Both the position numbers and the translations under genes were made by a program. From Pseudomonas sp. G.S.17 (lineage in GTDB: Bacteria; Pseudomonadota; Gammaproteobacteria; Pseudomonadales; Pseudomonadaceae): 64,000 nucleotides of DNA. The DNA lies in NCBI RefSeq assembly GCF_038096165.1, contig NZ_CP151076.1, positions 5,143,501 through 5,207,500 of the forward strand, read 5' to 3'. The notes beneath the pieces were generated by a model. It made no database searches, was not told where the DNA came from, and saw only the letters and a program-made list of their open reading frames with translations. Positions 31,903 through 41,444 of this stretch are shown here, one piece after another. Numbering within the stretch: position 1 is the first letter of the stretch; the number at the start of each line of letters is the position of its first letter.

Positions 31903-32427
31903 ATGACCACTGATTTGCTGCAACGCGGCAAGAACATCAAGCTGGCGATTTTCGACGTCGATGGCGTGCTGACTGACGGCCGCCTTTACTTCCTGGAAGA
32001 CGGCAGCGAATTCAAGACTTTCAATACGCTGGACGGCCAGGGCATCAAGATGCTCATCGCCTCCGGCGTCACCACTGCTATCATCAGCGGCCGCAAGACC
32101 CCGATTGTAGAGCGTCGAGCCAGCAATCTGGGCATCGCGCACCTGTATCAGGGTCGTGAAGACAAGCTGGTTGTGCTGGATGAATTGCTCGGCCAGCTCA
32201 ATCTGAGTTACGAACAGGTCGCTTATCTGGGGGATGATCTGCCAGACTTGCCGGTCATCCGTCGTGTCGGACTGGGCATGGCAGTTGCCAATGCCAACGG
32301 TTTCGTACAGCAACATGCCCATGGCGTTACCAAGGCACGTGGCGGCGAAGGCGCGGCTCGCGAGTTCTGCGAACTGATTCTCAGCGCCCAGGGCAACCTT
32401 GAAGCAGCCCACGCCGCCTACTTATAG
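31903..32427 (+). CDS. kdsC: 3-deoxy-D-manno-octulosonate-8-phosphate phosphatase
   Basis: A 174-residue HAD-superfamily phosphatase of the tetrameric KdsC type, releasing Kdo from Kdo-8-phosphate. The HAD motifs are FDVDGVLTDG (nucleophile Asp), SGRKTP and YLGDDLPDLPV. The ATG at 31903 has GGGAG 8 nt upstream. An ATG at 31888, overlapping the kdsD stop, would add five residues. Confidence 0.93.
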   Translation: MTTDLLQRGKNIKLAIFDVDGVLTDGRLYFLEDGSEFKTFNTLDGQGIKMLIASGVTTAIISGRKTPIVERRASNLGIAHLYQGREDKLVVLDELLGQLNLSYEQVAYLGDDLPDLPVIRRVGLGMAVANANGFVQQHAHGVTKARGGEGAAREFCELILSAQGNLEAAHAAYL

Positions 32428-32436
32428 AAGCCATTT

Positions 32437-33009
32437 ATGTTCAGTAAAAAAATTCGTTCGTTTCTGATCTTCGGTGTGCTGGCAGTACTGCTCGCCGCTG
32501 CCGGTTATTGGAATATCAGCCCTGAAAGCTTCATGGATCAGCCCGTGACGGCGGTGGACGAAAGCGCCATCGATTTCTACGCGATCAACGCCCACAGCGT
32601 TCAGTACCTGCCGGATGGCAAGCTGCAGTACGAGATGACGGCAGACAAGGTCGAGCACCTGAAGGCCACCGATGTCACGTTGCTGACCACGCCGGACCTG
32701 CAAATGTATCGCGGCACGCTTTATCCGTGGCACATCCAGAGCAAGCAAGGTGAAGTATCCCCTGGCGGCACTCAGGTCGAATTGATCGATTCGGTTCGCG
32801 TAGCACGAACCGACGATAAAAACCGTACGACCATTATCACCAGTAGTCGAATGACCGTATTCCCACAGAAGCAATATGCGCAGACCGAGCAAGCCGTTAG
32901 AATCGACGGCGCGGGCGGTGTGACCACGGCCAAGGGAATGAAAGCGTATTTGAACGACGGCAGGATGGACCTGCTGTCCAACGTAAGAGGACAGTATGAG
33001 GCTCGTTAA
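32437..33009 (+). CDS. lptC: LPS export protein LptC
   Basis: A 190-residue bitopic inner-membrane protein. It has an N-terminal helix (SFLIFGVLAVLLAAAGY) and a periplasmic beta-jellyroll (about residues 50-190). It receives LPS from LptB2FG and passes it to LptA. The 3' end overlaps lptA by 14 nt. Confidence 0.92.
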   Translation: MFSKKIRSFLIFGVLAVLLAAAGYWNISPESFMDQPVTAVDESAIDFYAINAHSVQYLPDGKLQYEMTADKVEHLKATDVTLLTTPDLQMYRGTLYPWHIQSKQGEVSPGGTQVELIDSVRVARTDDKNRTTIITSSRMTVFPQKQYAQTEQAVRIDGAGGVTTAKGMKAYLNDGRMDLLSNVRGQYEAR

Positions 33010-33538
33010 AACCCTTCCTTTATTGCTCGGCCTGGGCGCAGCACTGGGAAGCGCGAGCGCCTGGTCCCTGCAGACTGACCGCGATCAACCGATCCACATT
33101 CAGTCTGACGATGCGCAGCTTGATGACAAAAAAGGCGTGGCCACCTACAAGGGCAACGTCATCATCACGCAGGGCTCGATGAAGATCACCGGCAACACCG
33201 TGACCATTACCCGTAACGCTCAGGGCGAAGTCGACGTGTTCACCTCCGTTGGCAACCTGGCTTATTACGAGCAGAAGCCCTCGGTGGACAAGCCAATCGT
33301 TCAGGCCTACGCGATCACCATTCAATACTACGCGGCGCAGGATCGCATCGTATTGATCGACAAGGCCAAGGTCATCAATGACGGCAACACGTCCGAAGGC
33401 GAGAAAATCGTCTACGACACCGTGAAGCAGATCGTCAGCGCCGGCCGTGCCAATGGCAACAAGGTCACCGCACCTCGTCCGCGTATCGACATGGTTATCC
33501 AGCCGAAAAAGAAAACCGACCAGCAGAAGGCCCAGTAA
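32996..33538 (+). CDS. lptA: Periplasmic LPS transport protein LptA
   Basis: A 180-residue protein with a signal peptide (LLLGLGAALGSASAW) and the LptA/OstA jellyroll (DQPIHIQSDDAQLDDKKGVATYKGNV). It forms the periplasmic bridge that carries LPS to LptDE. The start lies inside lptC; the stop abuts the lptB ATG directly. Confidence 0.94.
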   Translation: MRLVKTLPLLLGLGAALGSASAWSLQTDRDQPIHIQSDDAQLDDKKGVATYKGNVIITQGSMKITGNTVTITRNAQGEVDVFTSVGNLAYYEQKPSVDKPIVQAYAITIQYYAAQDRIVLIDKAKVINDGNTSEGEKIVYDTVKQIVSAGRANGNKVTAPRPRIDMVIQPKKKTDQQKAQ

Positions 33539-34264
33539 ATGGCGACGCTGAAAGCCCAGCATTTGGCTAAAAGCTACAAGGGCCGTCAGGTCGTACGCGA
33601 TGTGAGCCTGTCGATCGACAGTGGGCAAATAGTTGGCCTGCTCGGGCCTAACGGTGCCGGCAAGACAACCTGCTTCTACATGATCGTTGGCCTGGTTCAG
33701 GCCGATCAGGGCCGCGTCCTGATCGACGACCTGGACGTCAGCCACCAGCCGATGCACGGCCGCGCGCGCGCAGGTATCGGTTATCTTCCCCAGGAAGCAT
33801 CGATCTTTCGCAAGCTTTCGGTAGCCGACAACATCATGGCGATCCTTGAAACCCGCAAGGAGCTGGACGGCACCGCGCGCCGCAAAGAACTGGAAAGCCT
33901 GTTGCAGGAATTCCACATCAGCCATATCCGCGACAACCTGGGCATGAGCCTGTCCGGTGGTGAACGTCGCCGGGTGGAAATCGCCCGCGCGCTGGCCACT
34001 TCGCCGAAATTCATCCTGCTCGACGAACCCTTCGCCGGCGTGGACCCGATTTCGGTAGGGGATATCAAGCAGATCATTCATCACCTGAAAGCCAAGGGTA
34101 TCGGCGTTCTGATCACCGATCACAACGTCCGCGAAACCCTGGATATCTGCGAAACCGCTTACATCGTCAACGATGGGCAACTGATCGCCGAAGGCGATTC
34201 GGAAACCATTCTGGCTAACCAGCTGGTGAAAGAGGTTTACCTCGGTCACGAGTTCCGCCTGTAA
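33539..34264 (+). CDS. lptB: LPS export ABC transporter ATPase LptB
   Basis: A 241-residue ABC ATPase. Walker A is [14 protein letters not shown], the signature is [15 protein letters not shown], Walker B is [15 protein letters not shown] and the H-loop is [10 protein letters not shown]. It powers LPS extraction with LptFG, whose genes are elsewhere. It starts immediately after the lptA stop. Confidence 0.96.
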   Translation: MATLKAQHLAKSYKGRQVVRDVSLSIDSGQIVGLLGPNGAGKTTCFYMIVGLVQADQGRVLIDDLDVSHQPMHGRARAGIGYLPQEASIFRKLSVADNIMAILETRKELDGTARRKELESLLQEFHISHIRDNLGMSLSGGERRRVEIARALATSPKFILLDEPFAGVDPISVGDIKQIIHHLKAKGIGVLITDHNVRETLDICETAYIVNDGQLIAEGDSETILANQLVKEVYLGHEFRL

Positions 34265-34449
34265 TTGCTGCGGTGTCCCGCTTCCCCAAGCGAGCAATGC
34301 CCGAGTGCTTTCAATGATGATGCATTAATTGCCATCACACTCTAGGCAAACACTTCGGTTTCAGGCATATAATTTGCTTATGTAGGCGCCCCGGCGCCCT
34401 GATAGTGGATGGCGCACGTGCGCCGGCGAATAAGGTGTTAGCCCCAGCC

Positions 34450-35943
34450 ATGAAACCATCGCTAGTCTTGAGAATGGGCCAGCAGCTGACGATGACACCG
34501 CAGCTGCAACAGGCCATCCGCTTACTCCAGCTGTCGACTCTGGATCTCCAACAGGAGATTCAAGAGGCGCTGGAATCCAACCCCATGCTGGAACGCCAGG
34601 AAGAAGGCGACGATTTCGACAACGCCGATCCACTGGCTGACAGTATCGAGCAAAAGCCAAATCCTGATGTTCAGGAGCCGACATATCAGGAACCCGCCCC
34701 GACGGTCGACAACCTGGAAGAAGGCGAATGGAACGAGCGCATTCCCAACGAACTGCCGGTCGACACGGCCTGGGAGGACGTTTATCAGACCAGCGCCAGC
34801 AGCCTGCCCAGCAATGACGACGACGAATGGGACTTCACCACCCGCACATCCGTCGGTGAAAGCCTGCAGAGCCACCTGCTCTGGCAGTTGAACCTGGCGC
34901 CGATGTCCGACACTGATCGCCTGATTGCCGTGACGCTGATCGACTGCATCAACAATCAGGGTTATCTGGACGAAACACTCGAAGAAATTCTCGACGCCTT
35001 CGATCCCGAACTCGATATCGAGCTTGATGAGATCGAAGCCGTTCTGCACCGCATCCAGCAGTTTGAACCCGCCGGTATCGGCGCGCGCAATCTCAGCGAA
35101 TGCCTGATGCTGCAACTGCGCCAACTGCCTGCCAAGACCCGCTGGCTCGCCGAAGCCCAGCGTCTGGTCAGCGACTTCATCGACCTGCTGGGCAGTCGCG
35201 ACTATGGCCAGCTGATGCGTCGCATGAAACTCAAGGAAGACGAGCTGCGCCAGGTCATCGAACTGGTGCAGAGCCTCAACCCACGGCCGGGCTCGCAAAT
35301 CGAATCCGCCGAAGCCGAATATGTCGTCCCCGACGTCATTGTGCGCAAGGATAACGAGCGCTGGCTGGTTGAACTTAATCAAGAGTCGGTCCCTCGCCTG
35401 CGCGTGAACCCGCAATACGCCGGGTTCGTACGCCGCGCCGATACCAGCGCCGACAACACCTTCATGCGCAATCAGTTGCAGGAGGCCCGCTGGTTCATCA
35501 AGAGCCTGCAGAGCCGCAACGAAACACTCATGAAGGTCGCCACGCAGATCGTCGAGCATCAGCGCGGCTTCCTCGAATACGGCGACGAAGCGATGAAGCC
35601 GCTGGTCCTGCATGACATCGCTGAAGCGGTCGGCATGCACGAATCGACGATTTCCCGCGTGACCACGCAAAAATTCATGCATACGCCACGTGGTATCTAC
35701 GAACTGAAATATTTCTTTTCGAGCCACGTAAGCACCTCCGAGGGCGGTGAGTGTTCGTCCACAGCGATTCGCGCGATCATCAAAAAACTGGTTGCAGCGG
35801 AAAATCAGAAAAAGCCGTTGAGTGACAGCAAGATCGCTGGTTTACTGGAGGCACAAGGCATTCAGGTAGCTCGCCGCACAGTTGCTAAATACCGCGAATC
35901 ACTTGGGATCGCGCCATCGAGCGAGCGCAAGCGACTGATATGA
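34450..35943 (+). CDS. rpoN: RNA polymerase sigma-54 factor
   Basis: A 497-residue sigma-54. The Gln/Leu-rich activator-interacting region I is at the N-terminus ([21 protein letters not shown]). An acidic region II follows, then the core-binding domain, the HTH ([30 protein letters not shown]) and the RpoN box ([14 protein letters not shown]) near the C-terminus. It controls nitrogen, flagellar and other promoters. It is clustered with PTS-Ntr genes. The ATG at 34450 matches the family N-terminus. Confidence 0.97.
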   Translation: MKPSLVLRMGQQLTMTPQLQQAIRLLQLSTLDLQQEIQEALESNPMLERQEEGDDFDNADPLADSIEQKPNPDVQEPTYQEPAPTVDNLEEGEWNERIPNELPVDTAWEDVYQTSASSLPSNDDDEWDFTTRTSVGESLQSHLLWQLNLAPMSDTDRLIAVTLIDCINNQGYLDETLEEILDAFDPELDIELDEIEAVLHRIQQFEPAGIGARNLSECLMLQLRQLPAKTRWLAEAQRLVSDFIDLLGSRDYGQLMRRMKLKEDELRQVIELVQSLNPRPGSQIESAEAEYVVPDVIVRKDNERWLVELNQESVPRLRVNPQYAGFVRRADTSADNTFMRNQLQEARWFIKSLQSRNETLMKVATQIVEHQRGFLEYGDEAMKPLVLHDIAEAVGMHESTISRVTTQKFMHTPRGIYELKYFFSSHVSTSEGGECSSTAIRAIIKKLVAAENQKKPLSDSKIAGLLEAQGIQVARRTVAKYRESLGIAPSSERKRLI

Positions 35944-36076
35944 CGATCGAGGCCGTGTAAAACGTAGCGAGCCAAGCCCGCACCCGTTTTTATGCAGCCC
36001 CGCCTGAAGCCATAGCGTTCCAGTGGCAGGTATTTCAACCTGCCTCTTTATGCACTGGCAACGAAGGAGAAGCTGT

Positions 36077-36385
36077 ATGCAAGTCAACATCAGTGGACAC
36101 CAATTAGAAGTGACCAAGCCCCTGCGCGAATACATCGAGCTGAAACTCAAGAAGCTCGAGGGGCATTTTGACAAGATTACCAATGTGCAGGTAACGATGG
36201 CGGTCGAGAAACTGAAACAGAAGATCGAAGCCACGCTGCATATCCACGGTGGGGAGGTCGTAGCTAACGCAGAACATGACGACATGTATGCGGCGATCGA
36301 TCTGCTCACTGACAAGCTGGACCGACAATTGCTAAAGCATAAGGAAAAGCAGCAGAACATCCTTAAAGGTGCGACAGCTCGCTAA
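36077..36385 (+). CDS. hpf: Ribosome hibernation promoting factor (short HPF)
   Basis: A 102-residue short-form HPF/YfiA family protein (QVNISGHQLEVTKPLREYIELKLKKLE). It binds the 30S subunit and promotes 100S dimer formation in stationary phase. AAGGAG lies upstream of the ATG. It sits between rpoN and ptsN, the standard position; sigma-54 modulation protein is an older label for the same gene. Confidence 0.93.
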   Translation: MQVNISGHQLEVTKPLREYIELKLKKLEGHFDKITNVQVTMAVEKLKQKIEATLHIHGGEVVANAEHDDMYAAIDLLTDKLDRQLLKHKEKQQNILKGATAR

Positions 36386-36397
36386 CACTCCCAACCC

Positions 36398-36862
36398 ATG
36401 ATCCGACTCGAAAACATCCTGACCCCTGGCCGTTCACTCGTGAACGTGCCGGGCGGCAGTAAGAAACGCGTACTTGAACAGATTGCCAATCTGATCGGCA
36501 GAGAAGTGCCTGATCTGGATTCGCAAACCGTGTTCGAAAGCCTTGTTGCCCGAGAAAAACTCGGTTCTACCGGCTTTGGCAATGGCATCGCCATCCCGCA
36601 TTGTCGCCTGAAGGGTTGTCACTCGCCCATCAGTGCGTTGCTGCACCTGGACGCACCTGTTGATTTCGATGCCATTGATGGTGCGCCTGTGGACCTGCTG
36701 TTTGTCCTGCTGGTCCCGGAAGCTGCCACCGATGCACACCTGGAGCTGTTGCGCCAAATCGCCAGCATGCTTGATCGCAAAGAAGTGCGTGACCGCCTGC
36801 GCAGCGCCGAAAGCAATGAAGCGCTTTATCAGGTGGTACTGGACGAGCAGAACGGGCATTAA
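36398..36862 (+). CDS. ptsN: PTS-Ntr EIIA component PtsN
   Basis: A 154-residue EIIA-Ntr. The phosphorylated histidine lies in [11 protein letters not shown] (about residue 68). It receives phosphate from NPr and regulates potassium, nitrogen and carbon functions rather than sugar transport. It starts 12 nt after hpf. Confidence 0.95.
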   Translation: MIRLENILTPGRSLVNVPGGSKKRVLEQIANLIGREVPDLDSQTVFESLVAREKLGSTGFGNGIAIPHCRLKGCHSPISALLHLDAPVDFDAIDGAPVDLLFVLLVPEAATDAHLELLRQIASMLDRKEVRDRLRSAESNEALYQVVLDEQNGH

Positions 36863-36864
36863 CC

Positions 36865-37722
36865 ATGCGCATGATTATCGTCAGTGGCCGTTCAGGCTCC
36901 GGCAAGAGTACGGCCCTGGATGTATTGGAGGACAGCGGCTTCTACTGCGTTGATAACCTCCCCGCCGGCCTGCTGCCTGAGCTTGCTGAGCGCGCGCTGA
37001 TCAATACGGAACTGGCTGAGCCGCTGCTTGCCGTTTCCATCGACGCGCGCAATCTGCCAAGCCACCTGACCCGCTTCCCGCAAATGCTTGAAGAAGTACG
37101 CTCGCGTAACATTCAGTGCGATGTGCTGTATCTGGACGCTGACGAAGCAACCCTCTTCAAGCGTTTCTCTGAAACCCGTCGCCGCCATCCGCTGAGCACC
37201 GCAAATCGCTCGCTCGCCGAGGCGATCCGGGACGAAACCACCTTGCTGGGCCCGATCATCGATCTGGCCGATCTGAAGATCAACACCACGCACCTGAATC
37301 TCTATCAGCTGCGCGACACGCTGAAACTGCGCCTGCTGAACAAGCCGGAACCGGGCACTGCATTCCTGATCGAGTCGTTTGGCTTCAAGCGCGGCATGCC
37401 GGTGGATGCCGATCTGGTTTTCGATGTCCGCTGCCTGCCCAATCCCTACTGGAAGCCGGAACTGCGCGAACAGTCGGGCCTCGACCAGCCAGTTATCGAC
37501 TACCTTGCTGCGCAGCCCGACGTCGAGGAAATGTTCCAGGACATTTTCACCTACCTCAACAAATGGCTACCCCGCTTCGCTGCCAGCAATCGCTCCTATG
37601 TCACCATTGCCATTGGCTGCACCGGCGGGCACCACCGCTCTGTTTACCTGACCGAGCGCCTCGGCCAGGTCCTGCATCAATCCCTCAAGAACGTTCAGGT
37701 CCGTCACCGCGACCTAAGCTGA
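36865..37722 (+). CDS. rapZ: RNase adapter protein RapZ
   Basis: A 285-residue P-loop protein. Walker A is [13 protein letters not shown] at the N-terminus, and the C-terminal signature is [19 protein letters not shown]. In E. coli it delivers small RNA GlmZ to RNase E and so controls glmS and cell-envelope precursor supply. It starts 2 nt after ptsN. Confidence 0.95.
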   Translation: MRMIIVSGRSGSGKSTALDVLEDSGFYCVDNLPAGLLPELAERALINTELAEPLLAVSIDARNLPSHLTRFPQMLEEVRSRNIQCDVLYLDADEATLFKRFSETRRRHPLSTANRSLAEAIRDETTLLGPIIDLADLKINTTHLNLYQLRDTLKLRLLNKPEPGTAFLIESFGFKRGMPVDADLVFDVRCLPNPYWKPELREQSGLDQPVIDYLAAQPDVEEMFQDIFTYLNKWLPRFAASNRSYVTIAIGCTGGHHRSVYLTERLGQVLHQSLKNVQVRHRDLS

Positions 37723-37738
37723 AAGGACTTTCACTGCG

Positions 37739-38011
37739 ATGCCCGCTCGTCAAATAACAATCATCAACAAGCTCGGCCTGCACGCCCGCGCCGCCGCCAA
37801 ATTCGTCGGCGTGGCCGGAAGATTCCCTTGCCAGATCAGAGTCGGCCGTTCGCCTGAAAGCATGGTCGATGGCAAAAGCATCATGGCCGTCATGATGCTC
37901 GCCGCCGGCAAAGGCACGGAGATCCACCTGTCTACCGAAGGCGAACAGGAAGACGCTGCGCTGGATGGCCTGGTCGAGCTGATTGACAACAAGTTTGATG
38001 AGGGTGAATAG
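37739..38011 (+). CDS. ptsO: HPr-like phosphocarrier NPr
   Basis: A 90-residue HPr-family protein. The phosphorylatable His15 is in NKLGLHARAAAKF, and the Ser46-type region is MVDGKSIMAVMML. It is the phosphocarrier between PtsP and PtsN. It is the last gene of the rpoN cluster; accessory DNA follows. Confidence 0.94.
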   Translation: MPARQITIINKLGLHARAAAKFVGVAGRFPCQIRVGRSPESMVDGKSIMAVMMLAAGKGTEIHLSTEGEQEDAALDGLVELIDNKFDEGE

Positions 38012-38073
38012 ATCGCTGCTGTAAGGTCAACAATATTTTTCCTTGCCAGCTCATTGCGTCGCAGCTACTATTT

Positions 38074-38091
38074 TATCTTAAATTTAAGATA
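38074..38091. promoter_or_regulatory. Perfect 18-bp palindrome, probable antitoxin operator
   Basis: TATCTTAAATTTAAGATA is fully self-complementary and lies 17 bp before the antitoxin ATG, overlapping the likely promoter. This is typical of autoregulation by HTH antitoxins. Binding is inferred. Confidence 0.65.
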
Positions 38092-38108
38092 TTCTGTAGA
38101 GGCATGTT

Positions 38109-38426
38109 ATGGCGCTTCAATTTCACGACAGCCCTTTTCACGTGACCCATGATGAAGAAGCTGCCAGCAAGATGGCACTCAAGATGGATCTCTCGATCTT
38201 CATCACCAACTGCATTAAAAAGTTGGGTCTCAAGCAAAGCGAAGCGGCGGTCAGGCTGGGTTTGACTCAGTCGCGAGTTTCGGAACTGGCTAACGGCAAA
38301 ATCGAAAAATTCACTATCGACGCCATGATAGATATGCTCGACAGGTTGGGCTTCCGCGCCAATTTCACAATGTCAGCGTCGGATATCGATGCCTCACCTC
38401 AAATTGTGATTTCCAGGCAGGCTTAA
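38109..38426 (+). CDS. XRE/HigA-like antitoxin
   Basis: A 105-residue protein with an XRE-type helix-turn-helix (KQSEAAVRLGLTQSRVSELANGKIEKF, about residues 40-65). It resembles antitoxins paired with RelE/HigB or phage Gp49-like toxins. AGAGG lies 6 nt before the ATG, and a perfect palindrome lies just upstream. Unusually, the presumed toxin gene is convergent and the two stop codons overlap. The partner role is inferred from families and adjacency. Confidence 0.82.
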   Translation: MALQFHDSPFHVTHDEEAASKMALKMDLSIFITNCIKKLGLKQSEAAVRLGLTQSRVSELANGKIEKFTIDAMIDMLDRLGFRANFTMSASDIDASPQIVISRQA

Positions 38427-38773
38427 AGCCGGTATCCCATACCTCGCAACTCGCTTTTGAGTTCCTTAAGCCTGAGCGTAGCAACCGTCATCGCATGCCT
38501 ATCGGTGTTATTCGTCGTTTTTACGAACGAGTGCAGGACGACGACCATTTCGGCATATTTGGCGATATAAAGGCAGCGGTACGCCGGGCTGCCGTTAATG
38601 ATCAGCTCGATCACGCCAGCGCCAACGGAATCAACAAGCTGCTTGATAGCCAGTCGTGGTTCCTGTTCAAACTGAATCCTTCTCAGATCTTTGCCGAATT
38701 CATCCTGCACATTTTCCGGCAGATCCTTGTATTCCCGCTCGGCGGCGGCGCTTACAAACGCAAACCTTTTCAA
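38423..38773 (-). CDS. RelE/HigB-type (phage Gp49-like) toxin
   Basis: A 116-residue protein with the Gp49/HigB-like pattern: KDLPENVQDEFGKDLRRIQF, GAGVIELII, AYRCLYIAKYAEMVVVLHSFVK and RLKELKSEL. Such toxins cleave mRNA at the ribosome. The start is uncertain: a TTG at 38773 with AGGG upstream gives the usual family length, while a TTG at 38827 would add 18 residues. The 3' end overlaps the antitoxin gene tail-to-tail by 4 nt (38423-38426). TACAAT upstream on the minus strand may be its own -10. Confidence 0.78.
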   Translation of the reverse strand: MKRFAFVSAAAEREYKDLPENVQDEFGKDLRRIQFEQEPRLAIKQLVDSVGAGVIELIINGSPAYRCLYIAKYAEMVVVLHSFVKTTNNTDRHAMTVATLRLKELKSELRGMGYRL

Positions 38774-38904
38774 AAATGACCCTATTGGCTGTCCAGGATT
38801 TCCTTGAGGCAGCGTCGCGCGACTCAAGTGGGCTCGCTAAAGCGCGGATAGGTATTGTACTTACGCCACTTGAAGGAAAAATCTGCAAACTCCGTACGCC
38901 GGAT

Positions 38905-38938
38905 ATGAAAAATCCGAAGTCCTCGCGAACTTCGGATT
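38905..38938 (-). terminator. yjdM intrinsic terminator
   Basis: AATCCGAAGT/ACTTCGGATT 10-bp hairpin with an 8-nt loop, followed on the minus strand by TTTTTC. It separates yjdM from the downstream toxin gene. Confidence 0.75.
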
Positions 38939-38990
38939 ACACATCGGCGACGGCGTTGAAGCTCAGTAAAGCGTCAACAGCCGGGGAAGC

Positions 38991-39329
38991 TTAGCCCTTC
39001 TTCACAAACTCCGACTTCAGCTTCATGGCGCCGATGCCGTCGATTTTGCAGTCGATGTCGTGATCGCCGTCGACCAGACGGATGTTCTTGACCTTGGTGC
39101 CGACCTTGACCACCAACGAAGAGCCTTTGACTTTCAGGTCCTTGATAACGGTGACAGTATCGCCGTCTTGCAGGGTATTACCGACCGAATCCTTGATGAC
39201 CTTCACGTCGTCGGCGGCTTCGGCAGTTCCTTGGGCGGACCATTCGTGCGCGCATTCCGGGCAGATCAGCATCGCACCGTCTTCGTAGGTGTATTCGGAA
39301 TTACATTTCGGGCAGGCAGGTAAGCTCAC
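38991..39329 (-). CDS. yjdM: Zinc-ribbon YjdM/PhnA-like protein
   Basis: A 112-residue YjdM family protein. It has an N-terminal C4 zinc ribbon ([21 protein letters not shown]) and a C-terminal beta-barrel domain ([33 protein letters not shown]). It was formerly called PhnA, but the family has no proven role in phosphonate breakdown. The start is GTG (VSLPACPKC) with GAGAG upstream; the longer frame lacks similarity. Confidence 0.9.
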   Translation of the reverse strand: MSLPACPKCNSEYTYEDGAMLICPECAHEWSAQGTAEAADDVKVIKDSVGNTLQDGDTVTVIKDLKVKGSSLVVKVGTKVKNIRLVDGDHDIDCKIDGIGAMKLKSEFVKKG

Positions 39330-39425
39330 GGGGACTCTCGCGTCGAAGGATAAAAACCATGGATTATAAGGGGTTTTTCCCGATGCAGGGGGACGAATCC
39401 CCGCACGCATTCATCGATGACGTGT

Positions 39426-40310
39426 TCAGACCAACGCGGTATCCATCACCATCATCAGGCAAAAGCCGGAGATCAGCCCAAGACTGGCAATCTTGTCATG
39501 CCCGTTGCGGCGGGATTCCGGGATGATTTCCTGGGTCACCACCAGCAGCATGGCCCCCGCCGCGAAGGCCAGGCCCAGCGGAAGCAACAACTCGGCGATG
39601 GCTACCAACCAGGCACACAGCAAGGCGAACACCGGCTCCACCAGCCCGGATGCAGCGCCGATCAGGAACGCCTTGAAGCGTGACATCCCGGCACCTGCCA
39701 GTACCAATGCGATAACCAGCCCTTCCGGCACGTCCTGAATGGCGATACCCATCGCCACGCTGTCGGCATCGGGCAGACCGCCCCCCGCAGAAACACCAAT
39801 GGCCATGCCTTCCGGAATGTTGTGGGCAATGATCGCGATGACGAACAGCCAGATGCGTGGCGCAATGGCCGGCAGTTCCGAGCCACTGAGCGGCGAGCCT
39901 TTCGAGACGCTGTGATCGACCACGAACAGGCCAATCGCGCCGAGAAAGATTCCCAGGCTGACCATGCCGCCCGCGCCCCAAGGAGAATATCCAAGGCTTT
40001 CAGCGGCGCTCAGGCCAGGCACGATCAGCGAAAACGCCGTCGCGGCCAGCATCACTCCGGCGCCGAAGCCCAACAGGCCATCGGAAACCGCCACCGGCAT
40101 GTTGCGGATAACCAGCACAGGCACCGCGCCCAACGCAGTGCCCAAGGCGCAGATTGCGCCGCCTTCAAGGGCGCGCATCAAACGCGGCTCCAGGCTCAAC
40201 CAGCTCAAACCTTGCGAGACCAACAGCGCCGTGCCGGCCAGCAGCAGAATTGAACCCAATGCAAGGCGAAACAGGCGCCCGCTGCTGATCGTGACTATTT
40301 CCGTGCGCAT
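39426..40310 (-). CDS. ZIP family metal transporter
   Basis: A 294-residue membrane protein with about eight hydrophobic segments. The ZIP signatures are AHNIPEGMAIGVS and QDVPEGLVIALVL, which carry the metal-binding residues. It probably imports divalent cations such as Zn or Mn. It lies 27 nt after sodA and may be the last gene of the iron-starvation operon, supplying metal to the Mn-type superoxide dismutase. Confidence 0.9.
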   Translation of the reverse strand: MRTEIVTISSGRLFRLALGSILLLAGTALLVSQGLSWLSLEPRLMRALEGGAICALGTALGAVPVLVIRNMPVAVSDGLLGFGAGVMLAATAFSLIVPGLSAAESLGYSPWGAGGMVSLGIFLGAIGLFVVDHSVSKGSPLSGSELPAIAPRIWLFVIAIIAHNIPEGMAIGVSAGGGLPDADSVAMGIAIQDVPEGLVIALVLAGAGMSRFKAFLIGAASGLVEPVFALLCAWLVAIAELLLPLGLAFAAGAMLLVVTQEIIPESRRNGHDKIASLGLISGFCLMMVMDTALV

Positions 40311-40337
40311 AAACTGCCTTGGATCGGTGGTGGAAAA

Positions 40338-40949
40338 TCAGGCCAGAGCGGCCTGGTAACGCCGGGAGACTTCGGCCCAGTTGATGACGTTATAAAACGC
40401 GTTGATGTATTCCGGGCGGCGGTTCTGATAGCGCAGGTAGTAAGCGTGCTCCCACACATCCAGGCCCAGGATTGGCGTATTGCCGTTCATCAACGGGCTG
40501 TCCTGATTGCCGCTGCTTTCGACCACCAGCTTGTTTTCAGGGGTGACACTCAGCCAGGCCCAGCCGCTGCCGAAGCGGGTCAACGCGGCTTTAGTGAACG
40601 CATCCTTGAACTGCTCGAAACCACCCAGTTGCTCATCAATGGCCTTGGCAACATCGCCTTCAGGCAAACCACCACCTTTGGGTGTCATGACCGCCCAGAA
40701 CAGCGAATGGTTGGCGTGTCCGCCGCCCTGATTGATCACTGCCGGGCGCAGTTTTTCCGGCAACTGCTGCACCGCTGCCACCAACTTCTCGATTGGCCAT
40801 TCAGCCCATTCGGTGCCTTCGACGGCAGCATTGAGGTTGTTGATGTAGGTCTGGTGATGCTTGGTGTAGTGGATTTCCATGGTCTGCGCATCGATGTGCG
40901 GTTCCAGGGCGTCGTAGGCGTAAGGCAATGCAGGCAAGGTAAACGGCAT
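40338..40949 (-). CDS. sodA: Superoxide dismutase (Mn type)
   Basis: A 203-residue Fe/Mn superoxide dismutase. Metal ligands are in [25 protein letters not shown] and [15 protein letters not shown]. The GGGHxNH context and location in the fagA-fumC-orfX operon fit the iron-independent Mn enzyme made when iron is scarce. The start is 1 nt after the orfX stop. Confidence 0.95.
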   Translation of the reverse strand: MPFTLPALPYAYDALEPHIDAQTMEIHYTKHHQTYINNLNAAVEGTEWAEWPIEKLVAAVQQLPEKLRPAVINQGGGHANHSLFWAVMTPKGGGLPEGDVAKAIDEQLGGFEQFKDAFTKAALTRFGSGWAWLSVTPENKLVVESSGNQDSPLMNGNTPILGLDVWEHAYYLRYQNRRPEYINAFYNVINWAEVSRRYQAALA

Positions 40950-40950
40950 A

Positions 40951-41412
40951 TCAATGTACTCCGTGGGAATGGCCGAAAGTGGTGGCGGCGTTGCGCTGCA
41001 ATGACACCCGCGCGTGCTCGCCGCCGCTGCTCAGCAGCCGATGGGTCCGAGGGTATTCGCCGTGTTCACTGATGAAATTCAGCAGTTCGGCGTAGGTTTT
41101 GCTGCTGTGGCGCAGGGCCGCTTTGCGCAACGCAGACGTAAAATGCGCGTCCTGCATGACGTGCAGTAATCGCTGGTGGATCGCGCAGAGGTATTCCGCG
41201 CTCTCCTCCGGCTGTTTCAGGCTCAGGTGCAGGTCAGCCAGGTTGTGATGGGAAATGACGCACGCCGCCACGGCTTCGTCAGGGTTCGGCCAGCGGTCGA
41301 ACAACACTTGAGCCAGCGCCAGCGCCTGCAGATACAACTCACGGGCGTCAACCAGCTCACCGAGATTGAAACAGCGATTGGCATGTTCGATAGTGCGTTT
41401 CCAGTGCTCCAT
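40951..41412 (-). CDS. Hypothetical TPR-like protein (orfX of the fumC-sodA operon)
   Basis: A 153-residue helical protein with a TPR-like stretch ([31 protein letters not shown]) and a repeated [15 protein letters not shown] helix pair. The C-terminus is His-rich (FGHSHGVH). It occupies the position of the uncharacterised orfX between fumC1 and sodM in P. aeruginosa. The His-rich end could bind metal, but no function is known. GAGGAG precedes the ATG. Confidence 0.85.
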   Translation of the reverse strand: MEHWKRTIEHANRCFNLGELVDARELYLQALALAQVLFDRWPNPDEAVAACVISHHNLADLHLSLKQPEESAEYLCAIHQRLLHVMQDAHFTSALRKAALRHSSKTYAELLNFISEHGEYPRTHRLLSSGGEHARVSLQRNAATTFGHSHGVH

Positions 41413-41444
41413 GGCGCGACTCCTCAAGCGGTGGCTGGCAAGCG

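Noticed and set aside
30994..32412. A 472-codon minus-strand frame across kdsD and kdsC
   Set aside because: Antisense to two strongly supported genes; Ser/Ala-rich low-complexity translation.
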